Shown here: piece after piece, positions 44,399 through 50,097 of the stretch
How positions within the stretch are numbered: the first letter of the stretch is position 1
Layout of the letters: every line of letters starts with the position of its first letter
Assembly: GCA_013215165.1 (NCBI GenBank)
Contig: JABSRG010000020.1
Span: forward strand, 1-50,097
From: Opitutales bacterium
GTDB taxonomy: Bacteria > Verrucomicrobiota > Verrucomicrobiia > Opitutales > JABSRG01
Length of the DNA stretch: 50,097 nt
Reading direction: 5' to 3'
Position numbers and translations under genes: made by a program
The notes under the pieces: model-generated
Told to the model about the DNA's origin: nothing
Seen by the model: the letters and a program-made list of their open reading frames with translations, nothing else
Database searches by the model: none

Positions 44399-45277
44399 AT
44401 GCGTCGCAAAGGCATCATCCTCGCCGGTGGCTCCGGCACCCGTCTGTTCCCTCTCACTGTCTCAGTTTCAAAACAACTGCTGCCGATCTATGATAAGCCG
44501 ATGATTTATTATCCTCTGTCCGTCCTGATGTTGGCGGACATACGGGAAGTCCTCATCATTACGACCCCACACGACGGTCCGTTATTCAAAAAGCTCCTGG
44601 GTGACGGATCCCAATTCGGCATTCAGATTTCCTACGCAGAACAGCCCAAGCCAGAAGGCTTGGCCCAAGCATTTTTAATCGCTGAAACCTTTCTCGACGG
44701 AGCTCCTTCCTGCCTGGTTTTAGGTGACAACCTCTTTTACGGCCACGATTTCAGCAGCTTTCTTATCGAAGCACAGAAGCGCTCGGTCGGTGCCACCATT
44801 GCCGGATATCGTGTGGCAGATCCCAAAGCCTATGGGGTCGTAGAATTCGATGCATCCGGTAAAGCAATTTCAATCGAAGAGAAACCAACAGCGCCAAAGT
44901 CTGACTATGCAGTTCCCGGTATTTATTTCTTTGATGGTCGGGCCACGGAATTTGTTAAAGACCATACACCCTCGCCAAGGGGTGAATTAGAAATTACCAC
45001 TCTCATCGATGACTACCTCAATGACGACTCCCTGTTTGTTGAAAAACTGGGTCGAGGCACTGCCTGGCTCGATACGGGAACGCATGACTCCCTGCTCGAT
45101 GCAGAAGTATTTGTCCGCGTCCTCGAAAAACGTCAGGGCCTCAAGATCGCCTGTCTTGAGGAAATCGCGATGGAGAAAAAATGGCTGCGAGCGGAAGAGG
45201 TTTTGGAACAAATCAAAGATGCCAAATCCTCTTATTACACTTATGTATGTGATTTGGCAGTCAAGGGCATCGAATAA
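44399..45277 (+). CDS. rmlA: Glucose-1-phosphate thymidylyltransferase
   Basis: 292 aa, normal length. It forms dTDP-glucose for rhamnose and related surface sugars. The nucleotide-binding loop GIILAGGSGTRLFPLT (about residues 5-20), SKQLLPIYDKPMIYYPLS, LVLGDNLFYG and AVPGIYFFD, then LGRGTAWLDTGTHDSLL are diagnostic. The usual partners rmlB, rmlC and rmlD are not in the window, so it is an orphan copy here or the others lie elsewhere. 184 bp downstream to the convergent AAA gene hold no gene I can support. Confidence 0.95.
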   Translation: MRRKGIILAGGSGTRLFPLTVSVSKQLLPIYDKPMIYYPLSVLMLADIREVLIITTPHDGPLFKKLLGDGSQFGIQISYAEQPKPEGLAQAFLIAETFLDGAPSCLVLGDNLFYGHDFSSFLIEAQKRSVGATIAGYRVADPKAYGVVEFDASGKAISIEEKPTAPKSDYAVPGIYFFDGRATEFVKDHTPSPRGELEITTLIDDYLNDDSLFVEKLGRGTAWLDTGTHDSLLDAEVFVRVLEKRQGLKIACLEEIAMEKKWLRAEEVLEQIKDAKSSYYTYVCDLAVKGIE

Positions 45278-45461
45278 TCAGGCCGCGTGGACAGACTACG
45301 GACCGACCTGAAAAAGAGTAACCTGTCTGCTTACGCCGCCACCAGGGCACCTCAGCGTTCGTAAAAGAATATGGACCAATCAATTTCGGCTATCGTCGGG
45401 ACAGGATGTACTGGGCACCATCTTCCGGTAACCGGAGCGCGCCTGTGTCGTGCCCCGCAAC

Positions 45462-46658
45462 TCAAGAATTTTGCAGCTTTGCGATGTCTTCCGTGAATTC
45501 AATCAGACCCATTGCCTCTGCGCCTTCTCCTATGGGAAAGCGTTCTGTGCCAGCATAAATCACATATCTACGCGTTGCGCTGATATCATCGCATGCTCTG
45601 TGAAATCCACTTTTCACCTTCGGCGCGGCAGATCGCTTGATCTCAATAGCCCAGATCTCGGTCTTTGATTTTTCTATAATCAGGTCGATCTCGCTCTGGT
45701 TGGTTGTCCGGTAATAGCTCGCCGTCCACTTATCCGATAAATGGTTCAAGATGGTCTCAATGACAAAAGACTCCCAAGAAGCACCAATAACCGGGTGTCC
45801 CAACAAATCCTCAAAAGCTGAGATTTTGAGCAAATGATGCAGCAACCCGGTATCTCGCACATAAATTTTAGGCGATTTCACCAAGCGTTTTTTAGTGTTC
45901 CCCGCCCAAGGTCGTAACTGCCGAATCATATATAAATCGGTCAATATATCGAGGTAATTACGGATAGTAGTATGACTGACCTCTAGGCTTTTACCCAAGG
46001 CCGAAAAATTAATTTGCTGGCCATGAAAATGCGCTAGCATTGTCCAGAAGCGTCGCATACGCGCCGCTGGTATCTGCAAACCAGCTTTGGGAATGTCGCG
46101 CTCAACATAAGAGGCAATAAAGTCCGAACGCCACCTCCAACTTTCATTATCGTTGCTGGCAAGATAGCTTTGAGCAAACCCGCCGCGAAACCATAATTTA
46201 TCAAAATTAAAGCCCAAAGGATCAAGCGGCTGAATTTCCTGCACCATGAAAGGCGTCAGCTCTAAATACCGAATACGCCCTGCCAGCGTCTGCGAAGATT
46301 GCTGCAAAAGATCACGCGATGCCGAACCAAGCAAAAGAAATTGGGCTATTTTCTCACCGCCACGGATACGCCTATCTATTAGAGCCCGCAAAACTGGAAA
46401 TAAGTTCGGACGCAGCTGTATTTCATCAATGATCACAAGCTCACCATCAAAGCGCTTCAAATAACCTTCTGCGTCACTCAATTTCGCAAGATCTGACTCA
46501 AGTTCTAGATCCAGGTAAGAAACCGGTTTATCGACAAGGTCTGGGGCCGCCGCATGAGCCAATGTGGTTTTACCTACCTGCCGCGGCCCAAGCAGTGCAA
46601 CTGCGGGCATTGTAGCTAGTGCTGCGAGCAAATCGTCATTCAAGAGACGTGGAATCAT
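45462..46658 (-). CDS. AAA ATPase with DUF4143 domain
   Basis: 398 aa. Family features: MIPRLLNDDLLAAL, Walker A LGPRQVGKTTLAHAA (about residues 23-37), Walker B ELVIIDEIQLRPNLF, the sensor region FLLLGSASRDLLQQ, then the DUF4143 helical part (FSALGKSLEVSHTTIRNYLDIL, winged-helix-like) and a C-terminal nuclease-like fold with SEIDLIIEK and WAIEIKRS. This AAA_14/DUF4143 group is common, often in many copies and in accessory DNA; function is unclear, sometimes linked to toxin-antitoxin-like roles. Its 5' flank is unusually AT-rich compared with the rest of the window, which suggests acquired DNA. Confidence 0.9.
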   Translation of the reverse strand: MIPRLLNDDLLAALATMPAVALLGPRQVGKTTLAHAAAPDLVDKPVSYLDLELESDLAKLSDAEGYLKRFDGELVIIDEIQLRPNLFPVLRALIDRRIRGGEKIAQFLLLGSASRDLLQQSSQTLAGRIRYLELTPFMVQEIQPLDPLGFNFDKLWFRGGFAQSYLASNDNESWRWRSDFIASYVERDIPKAGLQIPAARMRRFWTMLAHFHGQQINFSALGKSLEVSHTTIRNYLDILTDLYMIRQLRPWAGNTKKRLVKSPKIYVRDTGLLHHLLKISAFEDLLGHPVIGASWESFVIETILNHLSDKWTASYYRTTNQSEIDLIIEKSKTEIWAIEIKRSAAPKVKSGFHRACDDISATRRYVIYAGTERFPIGEGAEAMGLIEFTEDIAKLQNS

Positions 46659-47045
46659 GACGCAATGACAATCAAAATAGCTTCAAAATACAATAAAAAT
46701 TAAACAAAAATATGATATTTGAAATCCATAATTTCAAATATCATGATATAAACCTTTATCGAGTTTCACCTCGATCTGGTTTCTGCCAATTCCACATGTA
46801 AGCTATGAAATCCATTTCTACAGCTCAACGGAGGTGAACGAACTTTTTTAGGCAATCTGAGCGCAATAGAGGAATAAGATTTCCCTCTTCCTGGCCACAG
46901 CTGTTCCACAAATTCCAACAACAGATAAAGCAGATATCCTGAAATAGATTATCGATAAATATTTGATGATTAAATACTTATCTCTGCACTTGGCGCTATC
47001 TATGGTTCAGCAAACGTTCGAATTCCTATAGGATAGCTATGTTTC
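46659..47045. other. 387-bp AT-rich non-coding region with two inverted repeats
   Basis: No coding sequence is supported on either strand. It contains a 13-bp perfect inverted repeat and a second one: ATCGAG (46758-46763) and CTCGAT (46770-46775) around TTTCAC. Base composition changes abruptly from the neighbouring genes, with long A/T runs near 46680-46760. It probably holds the promoter of the AAA ATPase and the end of the baiN-like transcript. A ribosome-binding-like GGAGG near 46830 has no matching frame. Confidence 0.5.
46712..46744. repeat. 13-bp perfect inverted repeat, possible operator or RNA hairpin
   Basis: ATGATATTTGAAA (46712-46724) and TTTCAAATATCAT (46732-46744) are exact reverse complements separated by 7 bases. 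It lies 54 bp upstream of the AAA/DUF4143 start codon (46658, minus strand). The AT-rich arms and position fit an operator for autoregulation; as RNA it would form a hairpin in the 5' leader. No following T-run of terminator type. Confidence 0.6.
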
Positions 47046-48278
47046 CTAATCAGCCATTGCTCTACCTGCGATATATCCAGCCGTCCAAGCCGCTTGGAGG
47101 TTAAATCCACCTGTTACGCCATCGATATCCAATACTTCACCGCCAAAAAACAGGCCTGCCTGAATACGGCTTTCCATACGTTTGAAATTTACTTCTTTCA
47201 GGCTGACTCCGCCACAAGTAACAAATTCTTCCTTATTCATGCTCTTTCCGCGGACAGAAAATCTACACTCTTGTAGTTCGCGAATAAGGCGTTGCGTCGC
47301 GAGTCCCGGCACTTGGCCCCATTGCACTTCTGGACTGATACCCGCAGCCTGACAAAGGCTCTCCCAAAGTCGACGCGGTAGACAAAACAAGGGGTATCCA
47401 ATCACTCGCTGGCGAGCTCGATCCTTCCGAGCTGCGTTCAATGCCTCATCTATGCCACTTTGCGATATTTCAGGTAGCCAATTTATGGATACATCGAAGT
47501 GGTATTTTAGTTCTTGAAGCCGGCGCGCCGCCACTGCCGAGGTTTTTAGGATGGCGGGTCCGCTGAGTCCCCAATGCGTGATCAGAACCGGACCTGTATT
47601 CGTGTATTTTTCGCCACATATACTCACCGTAGCCGGAGCGACAGCAATGCCCTGTAAATCCTGCAAGCGCGCGTCTTTAATGTTGAAAGTGAATAACGAC
47701 GGGGCAAGCGAAGCCACCGTGTGACCGAGAGCCTCGATAGATTCAGACAGAGCACCCGCTTTCAAGCTACCCGTTGCCAGCATAAGTCGTCTCGTGCGAA
47801 AGTCTCCACGTGAGCTATCGACCAGGAACACGCCCGTAGTGTCGTTAAAATCGATCCCTTTGACGCCACACTTATTCTCTAAGGTGACATCCAGGCGGCG
47901 TGCTTCGTTGAGGAGGCAATCGATGATAGTTTGGGAATCGTCGGTTGTAGGAAACATGCGCCCATCCCTCTCTTGCTTTATTTTCACTCCTCGACTCTCA
48001 AACCAATCGACTGTGTCACGGGGTTGCCACGAATGGAAGGGGCCGCGCAGCTCACGGCTGCCTCGTGGATAGTGTTTAACGAGTTCGGAAGGCTCAAAAC
48101 AAGCATGAGTTACATAGCACCGCCCACCTCCAGATATGCCAACTTTGGTAAGAAAGCGTGGTGCCTTCTCGAGCACAGTCACATTCAGACTGGGGTGGTT
48201 AGCCTTACAGTTGATCGCAGCGAACATCCCGGCTGCTCCGCCCCCTACAATAAGCGCGTCAAACACCTCTTCAGGCAT
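47046..48278 (-). CDS. NAD(P)/FAD-dependent oxidoreductase, BaiN/HI0933 family
   Basis: 410 aa from ATG 48278 ([21 protein letters not shown]). The FAD motif GGGAAG is at the N-terminus; [23 protein letters not shown] is the family signature (the usual form is GRKLLISGGGRCN), and the C-terminus has [17 protein letters not shown] and [24 protein letters not shown]. The family (HI0933, YhiN, BaiN, later linked to flavin-dependent reductions) is widespread and of uncertain physiological substrate. It overlaps the yidD stop by 8 bp. A longer frame back to 48344 lies within yidD and is not used. Confidence 0.88.
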   Translation of the reverse strand: MPEEVFDALIVGGGAAGMFAAINCKANHPSLNVTVLEKAPRFLTKVGISGGGRCYVTHACFEPSELVKHYPRGSRELRGPFHSWQPRDTVDWFESRGVKIKQERDGRMFPTTDDSQTIIDCLLNEARRLDVTLENKCGVKGIDFNDTTGVFLVDSSRGDFRTRRLMLATGSLKAGALSESIEALGHTVASLAPSLFTFNIKDARLQDLQGIAVAPATVSICGEKYTNTGPVLITHWGLSGPAILKTSAVAARRLQELKYHFDVSINWLPEISQSGIDEALNAARKDRARQRVIGYPLFCLPRRLWESLCQAAGISPEVQWGQVPGLATQRLIRELQECRFSVRGKSMNKEEFVTCGGVSLKEVNFKRMESRIQAGLFFGGEVLDIDGVTGGFNLQAAWTAGYIAGRAMAD

Positions 48279-48528
48279 CTTTTTTCGGAGCCGGAGGCAC
48301 TGGATCGTCCCCGTAGCCGCCCAACGGATGACAACGAGAAACACGTTTCAAGGCGAGCCACCCACCCTTTAGCACACCAAAGCGCTCAATCGCTTCGCGA
48401 GCGTACTGCGAGCAAGTAGGGTTAAAACGACATGTGGGCTGCCCACCGGTCAACAAGAGCTTCAGTGGGGAAAGAAAAATCTGATAAATGCGGATTAAGA
48501 AAAGCGCTAGTGCCCTGAGTGGATTCAT
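48271..48528 (-). CDS. yidD: Membrane protein insertion efficiency factor YidD
   Basis: 85 aa, typical. [19 protein letters not shown] forms the amphipathic N-terminal helix, followed by the diagnostic [19 protein letters not shown] and [17 protein letters not shown]. YidD assists membrane insertion by YidC. In many bacteria it lies next to rpmH, rnpA and yidC; here it is instead between cysS (4-bp overlap) and a flavoprotein gene. Confidence 0.95.
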   Translation of the reverse strand: MNPLRALALFLIRIYQIFLSPLKLLLTGGQPTCRFNPTCSQYAREAIERFGVLKGGWLALKRVSRCHPLGGYGDDPVPPAPKKDA

Positions 48529-49928
48529 GATACCGCCTCCAACGCATAGCCTTCTTTTCCGTCCTTCACGCGCCAGCCCTTTTCAAGAAGAAGATCGCGC
48601 AACTCGTCTGAACGAGCCCAGTTTTTCGCCGAACGCGCATCCCATCGCTCATCAGCAATAGCTCGGATCGCATCAGGAATCTCGATCATAGGTTCGGAAT
48701 AATCGACTAATTCAAGGCCTAACACGTCGAGTATTTTCGCTAACGCAGCAGCTTCCAATCTCAATACTTCGGACGGTTCATTTTCCTTGAGCAGGTCCTC
48801 CAACTCGCCAAGTGCAGTATGTAATGACCCGAGCGCTTTGGATGTGTTCAGGTCATCACATAAGGCGCCAAGAACCGGTTCAAATCGTCCCCAAGACGCC
48901 TGCTTGAATTTCTTTGGGAGGCCACCGAGGCCTTTTGCCACCTTACTCAAGCGCTTCATGGCCGATTGCGCAGCGTTGAGGGAATCACGCGTAAAATTAA
49001 GCGGCTGACGATAATGACCAGAAATAAGGACATAGCGCAATTCCATGGGGTGATAGCCCCACGCCATAATATCGTCGATGGTGTAGAGGTTGCCTAGACT
49101 TTTGCTCATTTTGCTACCCTCGACCCGCAGATGAGCAATGTGAAACCAATGACGCACAAACTGCTTACCCGTAGCTCCTTCGCATTGAGCGATCTCGTTT
49201 TCGTGATGGGGAAACATCAAATCCACCCCTCCAGAGTGAAAATCAAAAGAATCGCCCAGATACTTTGTGCTCATAGCGCTGCACTCAGTATGCCACCCAG
49301 GACGACCGTCTCCCCACGGACTCGACCAGCGGTTGGGTCCATCTTCCTCTTTCCAAGCCTTCCAAAGAGCAAAATCGTTCCAGCTTTCCTTATCGTATTC
49401 ATCCGAATCGTTAAGCCGCTGGTCTGCGTTTTGGACAATGCCCTCACGTTTTAGCTTGGAGAGCTTTCCATAATCTTCGAAAGCCGAGATTCGGAAGTAT
49501 ACCGAGCCGTTATCAACCTGATAAGCTAAGCCCTTTTCAAGCAGCGTCGAGATCAGCTCGATTTGCTCTTCCATGTGCCCCACCGCTGACGGTGACACAT
49601 GGGGCCTGAGAAGGTTTAAACGCTCGCAGTCCACTTCATAGAGCTTACGCCATTTCTCAGTAAAATCGAAAAGCGCAATCCCCTCTGCCTGCGCGCCTCG
49701 AATCGTTTTGTCATCAACGTCTGTGTAGTTGCGCACGTGCTTTGTGCGGAGGCCAGTGGCCTCGACGACACGGCGGAGTAGGTCCTGTAGCGTGAAAGAT
49801 CGGAAATTTCCAATATGCGCTGGGCCATAGACCGTAGGACCACAGCAATAGATACCCAACGTCTTGCCGTCGGCCGCATAGACCGATTCCGTTTCGCGAG
49901 TTAAGGTATTGTATAGTTTGGGTTCCAT
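48525..49928 (-). CDS. cysS: Cysteinyl-tRNA synthetase
   Basis: 467 aa from ATG 49928 ([17 protein letters not shown]), the usual CysRS length; the frame continues to 49973 without family character. Class I motifs: the HIGH equivalent in [18 protein letters not shown] (the first cysteines bind zinc), WHTECSAMS and [14 protein letters not shown] (remaining zinc ligands), and KMSKS in [14 protein letters not shown]. It joins cysteine to tRNA-Cys. First visible gene of cysS-yidD-baiN-like; the promoter would lie in 49929-50097, where I see only a short GC hairpin at 50044-50061 and no clear hexamers. Confidence 0.97.
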   Translation of the reverse strand: MEPKLYNTLTRETESVYAADGKTLGIYCCGPTVYGPAHIGNFRSFTLQDLLRRVVEATGLRTKHVRNYTDVDDKTIRGAQAEGIALFDFTEKWRKLYEVDCERLNLLRPHVSPSAVGHMEEQIELISTLLEKGLAYQVDNGSVYFRISAFEDYGKLSKLKREGIVQNADQRLNDSDEYDKESWNDFALWKAWKEEDGPNRWSSPWGDGRPGWHTECSAMSTKYLGDSFDFHSGGVDLMFPHHENEIAQCEGATGKQFVRHWFHIAHLRVEGSKMSKSLGNLYTIDDIMAWGYHPMELRYVLISGHYRQPLNFTRDSLNAAQSAMKRLSKVAKGLGGLPKKFKQASWGRFEPVLGALCDDLNTSKALGSLHTALGELEDLLKENEPSEVLRLEAAALAKILDVLGLELVDYSEPMIEIPDAIRAIADERWDARSAKNWARSDELRDLLLEKGWRVKDGKEGYALEAVS

Positions 49929-50097
49929 AGACACCGCAAATATAGAAGAAAGTTCTCGGGAAAAATCCAACATATTGATCCGATCCGAAACGGGTTGTAA
50001 TTGAAATAGCGGGGAGATTTCCCCAACTGCCTTTGTTGTTGTTGAGCCGCTCTGTCGGCTCGCGGGTTGCGTATCGATTGGAACGACCGCCCAAGCA

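Noticed and set aside
50044-50061. GAGCCG-CTCTGT-CGGCTC hairpin near the right end
   Set aside because: A 6-bp stem without a T-run on either strand; not a supported terminator.
1-50097. CRISPR arrays, rRNA genes and insertion sequences
   Set aside because: No direct-repeat/spacer pattern, no rRNA segments and no transposase frame were seen; the only short tandem repeats are those beside tRNA-Pro.

Overview
This 50.1 kb window is a chromosomal stretch of a Gram-negative bacterium, probably a member of Verrucomicrobiota close to class Opitutae (an inference). The reasons are an extended (about 670 aa) IspG, a GTP-type PEP carboxykinase beside a very large (about 1150 aa) protein that resembles the pyrophosphate-type PEPCK family, a Trp/Tyr-rich extracellular C-terminus on one surface protein, and many genes without a clear Shine-Dalgarno. 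Nearly all of it is housekeeping DNA, packed into short operons with overlapping start and stop codons.

Layout. (1) 1-635: the 3' end of a tyrosine recombinase running into two tandem ~108-bp repeats that each carry a copy of the 3' end of the adjacent tRNA-Pro(TGG); this is the right border of an integrated element lying left of the window. (2) 690-1960: LysM protein and a Nudix hydrolase. (3) 2072-7580: a signalling cluster of receiver plus degenerate HD-GYP protein, CheR, CheB and a PAS histidine kinase, with no CheA, CheW or receptor in view. (4) 7590-9211: a decayed secreted-protein gene (amber codon plus frameshift). (5) 9382-12589: zinc-ribbon protein, moeA, rsmD, and an Xre/RES toxin-antitoxin pair. 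(6) 12760-19013: uppS-cdsA-dxr-rseP-ispG, an isoprenoid and envelope operon. (7) 19110-26118: hpt, a small unknown, and a minus-strand operon birA-serS-tilS-ftsH closed by an intrinsic terminator. (8) 26248-33656: rlmN, then on the minus strand rpmF-plsX-fabH-bamD-like-lptE-like and aroG-rrf2-apt. (9) 34033-42180: DUF4114 protein, ytoQ, pckG, the divergent giant PEPCK-like gene and a FAD oxidoreductase. (10) 42206-49928: M24 peptidase and partner, DUF192 protein, rmlA, an AAA/DUF4143 ATPase in AT-rich DNA, baiN-like oxidoreductase, yidD and cysS.

Most notable find: immediately upstream of the DAHP synthase gene (aroG, minus strand) is a complete ribosome-mediated attenuator. A 25-codon leader peptide ORF (29700-29623) contains eight consecutive alternating Tyr and Phe codons. 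Just after them lies a 7-nt segment exactly complementary to the 5' arm of a strong terminator (29594-29565, followed by 8 U) that ends six bases before the aroG start codon. This predicts Phe/Tyr-controlled transcription of the first enzyme of aromatic biosynthesis, and of the downstream Rrf2 and apt genes if they are cotranscribed. The GTP-PEPCK / giant PEPCK-like divergent pair is the second most interesting feature.
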